Positions 1-7,331 of a DNA stretch of 28,688 bases are shown in pieces. Location: the NCBI GenBank assembly GCA_963573315.1, contig CAUYJH010000006.1, positions 1 through 28,688 on the forward strand. The letters run 5' to 3'. Under the pieces are notes generated by a model. That model saw only the letters and a program-made list of their open reading frames with translations. It had not been told where the DNA came from and did no database searches. A program made the position numbers and the translations under genes. Position 1 is the first letter of the stretch. Every line of letters begins with the position of its first letter. The stretch is from Entomortierella parvispora. Its lineage: Eukaryota; Mortierellomycota; Mortierellomycetes; Mortierellales; Mortierellaceae.

Positions 1-263
1 GGCTTGAACGCAATTACGAAGGTGGACCTTGTCCTAGGGTCCGCAAGAGAGGTTCATTCCTACAAGTGGCACGCGTACCAACATTGTCTTTGAAGTTCTC
101 GGAGAGGGAGGAGGCACCGTGGAGAATGGAGAATCAGATGGCACTGGCTGCATCCCACCATAGCTCGGGGGGGGGGGTTTTGTTCTCATGCCTCCGTCTA
201 CCTGTCAGATCCTGAAAACTGGAAGGAGGAAGACGTCTCCTCAGTGAAGATATCTGTCGTGTT
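1..263. other. Unassigned unit segment with G11 run
   Basis: No gene, RNA or known repeat is recognised. The one marked element is an 11-base G homopolymer at 167-177 followed by TTTT. It is 11 G in copies 1-5 and 8, 10 in copy 6 and 12 in copy 7. In copy 6 the missing G opens a spurious 77-codon plus frame (18396-18629). Confidence 0.6.
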
Positions 264-282
264 GGATCCGATCATCGGATCC
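264..282. repeat. 19-bp palindrome GGATCCGAT-C-ATCGGATCC
   Basis: Two perfect 9-base inverted arms flank a single C. Each arm end is a BamHI site (GGATCC at 264-269 and 277-282), and a third BamHI site follows at 291-296, so three lie in 33 bp. The element is intact in all eight copies. Perfect short palindromes can be binding sites for dimeric proteins, but nothing here identifies such a protein. Confidence 0.9.
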
Positions 283-584
283 TGGACCCTGGATCCATAA
301 AGGTTGCGGTGGAGGGTCCATCTCTCTTTTTAATGACCGATCCTTCTCGGGAAAAGAAAAAGAAGCAGACGTGCTCGGTCTTGATATGTTCTGGAGAGTG
401 GTCAGGAGCACAAAAGGAGGCGGGCATCTCCCTTCTTCCCTGCGTGGATCTGTTGATCTAGGATCTAGGATGGCATCCAGGACGGTGGCGACAAAAGATC
501 CTGTCCTCTCCATTGCACTCAGAGCACTCGAGTCTCTGCTGCACCCAAAGATCAGCGATGGTGATCGGTACTCTCTCCTGGATC
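265..584. other. GATC-dense stretch (12 sites in 320 bp)
   Basis: GATC starts at 265, 270, 278, 292, 339, 447, 455, 462, 497, 550, 563 and 581. About 1.3 would be expected by chance in 320 bp, and the other roughly 3,340 bp of the unit holds about as many in total. Part of the cluster comes from local duplications: the palindrome at 264-282, the nearby GGATCC at 291, and a tandem heptamer GATCTAG at 455-461 and 462-468. The single CTCGAG I noticed per unit lies inside this stretch at 527-532. The cause of the enrichment is unknown. Confidence 0.8.
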
Positions 585-720
585 TCTGGCGCTCCCCCCG
601 AGGACAAAAGTCGACAAGTCTTGGGGCGACTGCAACCAACACATCCTCCCCGTCACCAAGCAGCCATGTAGCCGGCACCCCCATCTCGCGTCAAAGCCAT
701 ACCGCACTCGCCTAGTATTT
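585..720. other. Unassigned unit segment
   Basis: This short mixed-composition stretch lies between the GATC cluster and the minisatellite. Open frames run through it on both strands, but both are broken in copies 5 and 7 and resemble no family I recognise. Confidence 0.5.
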
Positions 721-960
721 TCCAACCTACTGTACTTCTCAACCTTCTTCTCAACCTATATATCTACTTCTCAGCCTACTTCTCAACCTAGTGAACGTTT
801 CATTCAATTTGGTGGGGACCTGATGACCTTTGTTTTCTTGATCAACTATTACTTCAAGAGATTCATGTTGTCATTGTTGACGAACACTGCTCGGTTCCTC
901 TCATCAGGAATATTGAAAAGAGTTGACATTTCTTTTTTTATTTATTGTACAGTGATCGCG
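715..960. other. AT-rich stretch of the unit
   Basis: By eye this is the most AT-rich part of an otherwise GC-balanced to GC-rich unit. It includes TATATAT at 757-763 and a T7 run followed by ATTTATTGTACA at about 932-951. AT-rich islands in tandem units are often where replication starts or where the nuclear matrix binds, but no specific origin consensus is present and that role is only a possibility. Confidence 0.45.
721..790 (+). repeat. 12-bp minisatellite, unit CTTCTCAACCTA
   Basis: Units start at 735 (last base differs), 747, 767 (one A to G change) and 779. A partial TCCAACCTA at 721-729 precedes them, and an 8-base TATATATCTA-type interruption separates the second and third units. 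The block is intact in all copies. It is strongly pyrimidine-biased on the plus strand. Confidence 0.9.
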
Positions 961-1484
961 CGTTTACTTCTTAGTCTGTGGTCACTCAAAGGAACAAGAT
1001 CGATGATGGGTCTCTGTATTAAAATCACGAAGAGAACAGAAAGATGGCATCCATTCAAAGGTACAAGGACAATACGGTCCCAGGGGCCATGGGTTCGATC
1101 TCGAAGAGAAGAGCGGCACCGCATCACGTTGGAAGTGACCGTTCCCCGCCAAGCGATGGAGAGGAGAAGTGAGCAACAGTCAACGACAAAAAAATAGAGA
1201 ACTCTTGACAAAGTACCTCACCAAAGGCCGAGATCACCCCTCATACACAAATCCAGCCTATCAAAATAGCTAAAAGTACACACCAGTATGCAGAGGAGGA
1301 CATGATGAAGGACTCCTAGAGTCGATCGATCCTCACACGACATCTGGCTTGATGCGCACTCTTCTTCGCCTATGATATGGAAGGTATAGGGTAGAGTTTG
1401 GATCTCGGAAAAGGGCTTCAGAGGACTGTAATGATCAGAGAGAGACTCTAGTCGGCCTGCGTTGACAATGCTCCTCTCGTTCAC
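961..1484. other. Unassigned unit segment
   Basis: No gene or repeat is recognised over these 520 bp. It holds the overlapping 124-codon plus frame (823-1197), the 89- and 64-codon minus frames, and part of a 106-codon minus frame (1218-1538). None shows a domain, and some are altered by one-base indels in copies 7 and 8. A TCGATCGATC motif lies near 1321-1330. Confidence 0.5.
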
Positions 1485-1644
1485 GAGGATGGGGTGGGTG
1501 AGGACACGGTGCGGGGTTTGGTTCCTAAGAAGTGGCAAGACTATGTAAATGGTCAGTGGACGCTATCAAGACGCGGTTGCACCTCTATTGCAATTAACCT
1601 AGCCAGGGGCTTCCCACCAGCCGCAGAGGTGTTTCTCAGAGTGG

Positions 1645-1690
1645 CCCCCCCATCTCCCCCACACCCCGCACCCGCACCCAAGCCCATCCC
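1645..1690 (-). other. Minus-strand G-quadruplex / plus-strand i-motif candidate
   Basis: Seven runs of three or more C lie at 1645-1651, 1656-1660, 1664-1667, 1671-1673, 1677-1679, 1683-1685 and 1688-1690, with loops of two to four bases. This meets the standard four-run rule with runs to spare. Whether it folds in the cell is unknown. Confidence 0.7.
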
Positions 1691-1718
1691 TCCACTCTCA
1701 CCCCCTTCTGCTATTGTC

Positions 1719-1738
1719 CACCTGTAGGTGGGGCCCCA
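1719..1738. repeat. Paired palindromes, first copy
   Basis: An inverted repeat CACCT-GT-AGGTG (1719-1730) overlaps by two bases a perfect 10-base palindrome TGGGGCCCCA (1729-1738). The same compound element recurs at 1886-1905 and is the best-conserved part of the 167-bp sub-repeat. Confidence 0.9.
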
Positions 1739-1800
1739 ACCATCTTCCGTGAATGGAGGTAGCCGCGGAGGAGGAGTTTTCTGGGCCAGGATGGCGCTTA

Positions 1801-1838
1801 CCCCCCCCCCCCCTCTCCCTCTCCCTCTTGTCCTCTCT
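1801..1838 (+). repeat. C13/C14 plus CT pyrimidine tract
   Basis: A homopolymer of 13 C here (14 in copies 2-5; 13 in copies 6, 7 and 8) leads into CTCCCTCTCCCTCTTG. A second tract of the same form, with C9, lies at 1968-2000. Such polypyrimidine tracts can form triplexes and are also where sequencers miscall length, so the copy-to-copy variation may not be real. Confidence 0.85.
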
Positions 1839-1885
1839 TTGCATCCAACGCCCTCACCCAGCCCACACCCCCTTCTGCAATTATG

Positions 1886-1905
1886 CACCTGTAGGTGGGG
1901 CCCCA
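1886..1905. repeat. Paired palindromes, second copy
   Basis: CACCT-GT-AGGTG lies at 1886-1897 and TGGGGCCCCA at 1896-1905, exactly 167 bp after the first pair. The bases just outside differ between the two copies (TTGTC against TATG on the left), whereas the palindromic core does not. Confidence 0.9.
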
Positions 1906-1926
1906 ACCATCTTCCGATAATGGAGA

Positions 1927-2005
1927 CAGCCGCGGAGGAGGTGTTTCTGGGTCAGGATGGTGCTTAACCCCCCCCCTCTCCCTCTCCCTCTTGTCCTCTC
2001 TTCGC
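1927..2005 (+). repeat. Sub-repeat gamma (truncated, about 79 bp)
   Basis: It repeats the opening of beta: CAGCCGCGGAGGAGG, GGTCAGGATGGTGCTTA, C9 at 1968-1976, and CTCCCTCTCCCTCTTGTCC. It then diverges at about 2003 into the tail of the 621-bp duplication, so the palindrome half is missing. Confidence 0.85.
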
Positions 2006-2433
2006 CACCTAAAGTCTTCATTGAAATTCACACAAGCGCCATAGACGCCTTGTCTTGGAGCGCTTAGCCCACTGCCATTACCTTGTTTGAGCTCAAAGGG
2101 GTGGACGACCTGAATGGAATGTGATCCTTGCGGAAGACTTGGTTCCTAAGAAGTGGAAAGACTGTGTAAATGGTCAGCGGACGCTACCAAGACGCGTGTA
2201 AACCCACTTTGTACAGATGTCTCTCAGAGGTCGGCCCCAGCCTCACTCACTCCCTTCGACTTTATCCACGGAGGGGGCCAGATCACTACATAACAGTGCC
2301 AGCCGAAGAAGGTTGAGGACAGCCAGCCCACCGCCACTATTCATCATTGAAACTTCACACAGGCACCAAAGGACGCCCTGCCCTGAAGCGCTGAGGCCAC
2401 TGCCATTACCTTGTCTTTGTCCAGGAGCCGACG

Positions 2434-2463
2434 GTATGGATGGAATATGGATATGGATATGGT
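2434..2463 (+). repeat. ATGGAT hexamer microsatellite
   Basis: A short run of imperfect ATGGAT/ATATGG units starts after CGGT. Together with ATGGATGG at about 2531 and the block at 2633-2660 it makes 2430-2660 rich in ATGG, probably from replication slippage. Confidence 0.85.
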
Positions 2464-2632
2464 CCATGTGTCCAGTGCTTGGTCCTGTGCATCCACTTGG
2501 CCCCGAAGAAATAATAGTAATAGCCGTACCATGGATGGAGGTAGCACCGATGAGATGGCTAGGATGGGAGAGGAGAAAGCTGTCCTCTTCTTGGGCTTTG
2601 GATGGCGGATGGCGCGTACTTTGACTCCCTTC

Positions 2633-2660
2633 GATGGATGGATGGACGGATGGATGGACG
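2633..2660 (+). repeat. (GATG) microsatellite with C interruptions
   Basis: Seven 4-base units of GATG/GACG type run without a break. In forward translation they give a repeated MDGW peptide, and in reverse a repeated HPSI peptide. The low-complexity peptide repeats in the overlapping open frames come from this microsatellite rather than from a protein domain. Copy 7 has one extra G near 24,655. Confidence 0.9.
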
Positions 2661-2936
2661 ACGCGTTCTTGTTTACTTGAAGCGGGACTGCTTTTTGTGT
2701 TGACTGGTGGCAAGCCAGCCGCAGCAGAAAAGCTGGCAGGCAGGGGAGGCGTTCTTGGTGGGCGGTCACCACTGAAAGCGTGCAAAGATGCAAGGGTGCA
2801 AGGACCGAGCATGCTCCAAAGAGCCGGGGTTGCTGTGGAGTCTCTGAAAGCGAGCCTCTGAAAGCAGCGGATGTTGTTGAAAGGCCGGTGGCCTCTGGCG
2901 GAGTTGAAGGTAGCCAGTTGAGAGGCGCTACCCTCG

Positions 2937-2957
2937 GTCTCTTTGTAGGGAAGAGAC
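2937..2957. repeat. Perfect 7-bp stem, 7-nt loop hairpin
   Basis: GTCTCTT at 2937-2943 pairs with AAGAGAC at 2951-2957 around a 7-base loop. It is not followed by a T run in a terminator arrangement, and in a eukaryotic context that reading would not apply. A one-base insertion near 21,261 disturbs the left arm in copy 6. Confidence 0.7.
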
Positions 2958-3056
2958 GTTCTTGAAGGACAGCGGGCGGCAGAGGACAGAGCTTTCTTTT
3001 GGAGAGCGAAGCGCGTCACCAGAGAGGCAGATGGAGCTGGTATTTTTCAGGAACTG

Positions 3057-3070
3057 GGTCTCTTGAGACC
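3057..3070. repeat. Inverted repeat GGTCTC-TT-GAGACC
   Basis: Two perfect 6-base arms are separated by two bases. It is intact in all copies that cover it. It is short enough to arise by chance in a unit of this length. Confidence 0.6.
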
Positions 3071-3447
3071 TGGCTTATGCTTCTCTGGGCCCGAGACGAG
3101 AGCTCAGCACTTGTGCTTGTTACTGACCACGCGGTTTGAAGAACGCGCGCTAGCCTGGGCTGTGCTGCAGTGCTACAAGAGACTACAGGATAGACATGCA
3201 AGGGGGCGTTAGTGACTGAAGTACACAAACGAAGGCCTAGGAAGTAGGGCGCAAGGGATTTTTTTGTTTGGCTGGATTTCATATATTTTAGTTCAGCTCA
3301 GAGCATACCTTAAAAAAAACACGAGCCGTGCTCTTGTGTCTGAGTTGCACGCGAGTGCTGGGCTTGGTTGGACAACCCTTGGAGCCATGGCAGAGATGGA
3401 TCATGACTGAAATGGAAATGTGCATGTGAAATGTCAGTGGGAATGTA

Positions 3448-3469
3448 GGGTGGGTGTGGGGAGGAGGGG
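3448..3469 (+). other. Plus-strand G-quadruplex motif
   Basis: G runs lie at 3448-3450, 3452-3454, 3458-3461 and 3466-3469 with loops of 1, 3 and 4 bases, which satisfies the standard four-run rule. Copies 6 and 7 change run lengths by one base but keep the motif. It is followed at 3476-3503 by a purine and A-rich tract (GAGAGAGA, then A8 and A6 runs). Confidence 0.75.
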
Positions 3470-3546
3470 AGGTGGTGAGAGAGAAAAAAAAGAAAACAAA
3501 AAATCAGCGCGCGCATTTTTGTATCTGCAGCGGAGAGGTCTGGTCC

Positions 3547-3610
3547 CGTGTAAACGGTCTGAACGGTCTAACCCTGTGTAAACGGTCGAACACCGTGTAA
3601 ACAACGGTCC
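3547..3610 (+). repeat. Minisatellite, core GTGTAAAC-GGTC
   Basis: Three imperfect copies of GTGTAAAC followed by (AA)CGGTC start near 3548, 3576 and 3596. An extra GAACGGTCTAAC fragment lies between the first two. The block ends about 55 bp before the next unit as phased here. Copy 7 has one added A near 25,568. Confidence 0.85.
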
Positions 3611-3665
3611 AGCTACATGGCCAGATAGCCCTTTTCCCTTCTTTTCCATGCACACTCGGTCCGGT

Positions 3666-6600
3666 GGCTTGAACGCAATTACGAAGGTGGACCTTGTCCT
3701 AGGGTCCGCAAGAGAGGTTCATTCCTACAAGTGGCACGCGTACCAACATTGTCTTTGAAGTTCTCGGAGAGGGAGGAGGCACCGTGGAGAATGGAGAATC
3801 AGATGGCACTGGCTGCATCCCACCATAGCTCGGGGGGGGGGGTTTTGTTCTCATGCCTCCGTCTACCTGTCAGATCCTGAAAACTGGAAGGAGGAAGACG
3901 TCTCCTCAGTGAAGATATCTGTCGTGTTGGATCCGATCATCGGATCCTGGACCCTGGATCCATAAAGGTTGCGGTGGAGGGTCCATCTCTCTTTTTAATG
4001 ACCGATCCTTCTCGGGAAAAGAAAAAGAAGCAGACGTGCTCGGTCTTGATATGTTCTGGAGAGTGGTCAGGAGCACAAAAGGAGGCGGGCATCTCCCTTC
4101 TTCCCTGCGTGGATCTGTTGATCTAGGATCTAGGATGGCATCCAGGACGGTGGCGACAAAAGATCCTGTCCTCTCCATTGCACTCAGAGCACTCGAGTCT
4201 CTGCTGCACCCAAAGATCAGCGATGGTGATCGGTACTCTCTCCTGGATCTCTGGCGCTCCCCCCGAGGACAAAAGTCGACAAGTCTTGGGGCGACTGCAA
4301 CCAACACATCCTCCCCGTCACCAAGCAGCCATGTAGCCGGCACCCCCATCTCGCGTCAAAGCCATACCGCACTCGCCTAGTATTTTCCAACCTACTGTAC
4401 TTCTCAACCTTCTTCTCAACCTATATATCTACTTCTCAGCCTACTTCTCAACCTAGTGAACGTTTCATTCAATTTGGTGGGGACCTGATGACCTTTGTTT
4501 TCTTGATCAACTATTACTTCAAGAGATTCATGTTGTCATTGTTGACGAACACTGCTCGGTTCCTCTCATCAGGAATATTGAAAAGAGTTGACATTTCTTT
4601 TTTTATTTATTGTACAGTGATCGCGCGTTTACTTCTTAGTCTGTGGTCACTCAAAGGAACAAGATCGATGATGGGTCTCTGTATTAAAATCACGAAGAGA
4701 ACAGAAAGATGGCATCCATTCAAAGGTACAAGGACAATACGGTCCCAGGGGCCATGGGTTCGATCTCGAAGAGAAGAGCGGCACCGCATCACGTTGGAAG
4801 TGACCGTTCCCCGCCAAGCGATGGAGAGGAGAAGTGAGCAACAGTCAACGACAAAAAAATAGAGAACTCTTGACAAAGTACCTCACCAAAGGCCGAGATC
4901 ACCCCTCATACACAAATCCAGCCTATCAAAATAGCTAAAAGTACACACCAGTATGCAGAGGAGGACATGATGAAGGACTCCTAGAGTCGATCGATCCTCA
5001 CACGACATCTGGCTTGATGCGCACTCTTCTTCGCCTATGATATGGAAGGTATAGGGTAGAGTTTGGATCTCGGAAAAGGGCTTCAGAGGACTGTAATGAT
5101 CAGAGAGAGACTCTAGTCGGCCTGCGTTGACAATGCTCCTCTCGTTCACGAGGATGGGGTGGGTGAGGACACGGTGCGGGGTTTGGTTCCTAAGAAGTGG
5201 CAAGACTATGTAAATGGTCAGTGGACGCTATCAAGACGCGGTTGCACCTCTATTGCAATTAACCTAGCCAGGGGCTTCCCACCAGCCGCAGAGGTGTTTC
5301 TCAGAGTGGCCCCCCCATCTCCCCCACACCCCGCACCCGCACCCAAGCCCATCCCTCCACTCTCACCCCCTTCTGCTATTGTCCACCTGTAGGTGGGGCC
5401 CCAACCATCTTCCGTGAATGGAGGTAGCCGCGGAGGAGGAGTTTTCTGGGCCAGGATGGCGCTTACCCCCCCCCCCCCCTCTCCCTCTCCCTCTTGTCCT
5501 CTCTTTGCATCCAACGCCCTCACCCAGCCCACACCCCCTTCTGCAATTATGCACCTGTAGGTGGGGCCCCAACCATCTTCCGATAATGGAGACAGCCGCG
5601 GAGGAGGTGTTTCTGGGTCAGGATGGTGCTTAACCCCCCCCCTCTCCCTCTCCCTCTTGTCCTCTCTTCGCCACCTAAAGTCTTCATTGAAATTCACACA
5701 AGCGCCATAGACGCCTTGTCTTGGAGCGCTTAGCCCACTGCCATTACCTTGTTTGAGCTCAAAGGGGTGGACGACCTGAATGGAATGTGATCCTTGCGGA
5801 AGACTTGGTTCCTAAGAAGTGGAAAGACTGTGTAAATGGTCAGCGGACGCTACCAAGACGCGTGTAAACCCACTTTGTACAGATGTCTCTCAGAGGTCGG
5901 CCCCAGCCTCACTCACTCCCTTCGACTTTATCCACGGAGGGGGCCAGATCACTACATAACAGTGCCAGCCGAAGAAGGTTGAGGACAGCCAGCCCACCGC
6001 CACTATTCATCATTGAAACTTCACACAGGCACCAAAGGACGCCCTGCCCTGAAGCGCTGAGGCCACTGCCATTACCTTGTCTTTGTCCAGGAGCCGACGG
6101 TATGGATGGAATATGGATATGGATATGGTCCATGTGTCCAGTGCTTGGTCCTGTGCATCCACTTGGCCCCGAAGAAATAATAGTAATAGCCGTACCATGG
6201 ATGGAGGTAGCACCGATGAGATGGCTAGGATGGGAGAGGAGAAAGCTGTCCTCTTCTTGGGCTTTGGATGGCGGATGGCGCGTACTTTGACTCCCTTCGA
6301 TGGATGGATGGACGGATGGATGGACGACGCGTTCTTGTTTACTTGAAGCGGGACTGCTTTTTGTGTTGACTGGTGGCAAGCCAGCCGCAGCAGAAAAGCT
6401 GGCAGGCAGGGGAGGCGTTCTTGGTGGGCGGTCACCACTGAAAGCGTGCAAAGATGCAAGGGTGCAAGGACCGAGCATGCTCCAAAGAGCCGGGGTTGCT
6501 GTGGAGTCTCTGAAAGCGAGCCTCTGAAAGCAGCGGATGTTGTTGAAAGGCCGGTGGCCTCTGGCGGAGTTGAAGGTAGCCAGTTGAGAGGCGCTACCCT

Positions 6601-7331
6601 CGGTCTCTTTGTAGGGAAGAGACGTTCTTGAAGGACAGCGGGCGGCAGAGGACAGAGCTTTCTTTTGGAGAGCGAAGCGCGTCACCAGAGAGGCAGATGG
6701 AGCTGGTATTTTTCAGGAACTGGGTCTCTTGAGACCTGGCTTATGCTTCTCTGGGCCCGAGACGAGAGCTCAGCACTTGTGCTTGTTACTGACCACGCGG
6801 TTTGAAGAACGCGCGCTAGCCTGGGCTGTGCTGCAGTGCTACAAGAGACTACAGGATAGACATGCAAGGGGGCGTTAGTGACTGAAGTACACAAACGAAG
6901 GCCTAGGAAGTAGGGCGCAAGGGATTTTTTTGTTTGGCTGGATTTCATATATTTTAGTTCAGCTCAGAGCATACCTTAAAAAAAACACGAGCCGTGCTCT
7001 TGTGTCTGAGTTGCACGCGAGTGCTGGGCTTGGTTGGACAACCCTTGGAGCCATGGCAGAGATGGATCATGACTGAAATGGAAATGTGCATGTGAAATGT
7101 CAGTGGGAATGTAGGGTGGGTGTGGGGAGGAGGGGAGGTGGTGAGAGAGAAAAAAAAGAAAACAAAAAATCAGCGCGCGCATTTTTGTATCTGCAGCGGA
7201 GAGGTCTGGTCCCGTGTAAACGGTCTGAACGGTCTAACCCTGTGTAAACGGTCGAACACCGTGTAAACAACGGTCCAGCTACATGGCCAGATAGCCCTTT
7301 TCCCTTCTTTTCCATGCACACTCGGTCCGGT
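3666..7331 (+). repeat. Array unit, copy 2 (consensus form)
   Basis: This unit is 3,666 bp and by eye identical to copies 3 and 4. It carries the G11 run at 3832-3842, C14 beginning at 5466, and C9 later in the sub-repeat block. I used it as the consensus against which indels in copies 5-8 were scored. Confidence 0.99.

Larger units (their letters stand above)
1618..1759 (+). repeat. Sub-repeat alpha (diverged, 142 bp)
   Basis: It begins CAGCCGCAGAGG and runs to just before the equivalent start at 1760. It aligns with the next sub-repeat at its beginning (GAGGTGTTTCTCAGAGTGG) and strongly at its end (CCTGTAGGTGGGGCCCCAAC, CATCTTCCG). The middle is a C-rich region instead of a C plus CT tract. 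Its C runs at 1645-1690 form a G-quadruplex motif on the minus strand. Confidence 0.8.
1760..1926 (+). repeat. Sub-repeat beta (167 bp)
   Basis: It runs from TAGCCGCGGAGGAGG to the next CAGCCGCGGAGGAGG at 1927. It contains a C13/C14 run from 1801, CTCCCTCTCCCTCTTG, and the paired palindromes at 1886-1905. The 167-bp spacing is set by CCTGTAGGTGGGG at 1721 and 1888. A run this close to nucleosome-repeat length is noted without implying function. Confidence 0.9.
1485..2425 (+). repeat. Old internal tandem duplication, offset 621 bp
   Basis: The motif GGTTCCTAAGAAGTGG begins at 1520 and again at 2141. It is followed both times by a near match running through TGTAAATGGTCAG, GGACGCTA and CAAGACGCG. 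The far ends also match: 2005-2093 (ATTGAAATTCACACA at 2020, CACTGCCATTACCTTG) against 2335-2420 (ATTGAAACTTCACACA at 2346, CACTGCCATTACCTTG). The first arm (about 1485-2095) is longer because it holds expanded 167-bp sub-repeats. The second arm (about 2105-2425) has only one degraded equivalent. The arms differ by many substitutions within each unit yet are the same in every unit, so this duplication is older than the array. Confidence 0.9.
2661..3447. other. Unassigned unit segment with small inverted repeats
   Basis: No gene is recognised in these 790 bp. Visible structure is limited to a direct repeat CTCTGAAAGC at 2842-2851 and 2856-2865, inverted GGTAGC/GCTACC at 2909-2932, and the two inverted repeats listed separately. 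Overlapping open frames of 61 to 258 codons cross it on both strands without domain signatures. Confidence 0.5.
1..3665 (+). repeat. Array unit, copy 1 (reference for sub-feature coordinates)
   Basis: This is the first complete unit, 3,665 bp. It differs from copies 2-4 only in the length of one C homopolymer: 13 C at 1801-1813 against 14 C in the others. That single base changes the minus-strand frame through the sub-repeat block. Copies 2-5 have a 159-codon open frame there, and copy 1 has two shorter ones, which is a sign that these frames are not under coding constraint. All sub-features below are described on this copy. Confidence 0.99.

Noticed and set aside
241-715. Overlapping genes of 147 codons (minus) and 114 codons (plus)
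   Set aside because: Both frames are cut by the one-base insertion at the same site in copies 5 and 7. Antiparallel overlapping frames of this size are expected in a GC-rich repeat, and neither peptide resembles a known family.
757-763. TATATAT as a TATA-box promoter
   Set aside because: It lies in the interruption of the 12-bp minisatellite, and there is no supported gene downstream. The motif alone is not evidence.
820-826. CTGATGA, a possible hammerhead ribozyme core
   Set aside because: The second core element GAAA with flanking stems is absent at the right spacing, and no three-stem fold is apparent.
1092-1102. GGTTCGATCTC, similar to a Pol III B box of a tRNA or SINE
   Set aside because: No fitting A box at the right distance, no T-arm pairing around the motif and no cloverleaf can be drawn.
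823-1197. A 124-codon plus frame with a hydrophobic N-terminus, possible small membrane protein
   Set aside because: The hydrophobic part comes from the T-rich stretch and the rest is a basic, unstructured tail. Copy 8 truncates it and copy 7 loses the N-terminal half through single-base changes. No homologue is recognised.
2243-3019. Protein-coding gene on the minus strand (258 codons)
   Set aside because: No domain or signal peptide is recognised; the peptide is low in complexity and partly encoded by a microsatellite, other frames are open over the same bases, and it is broken by indels in later copies.
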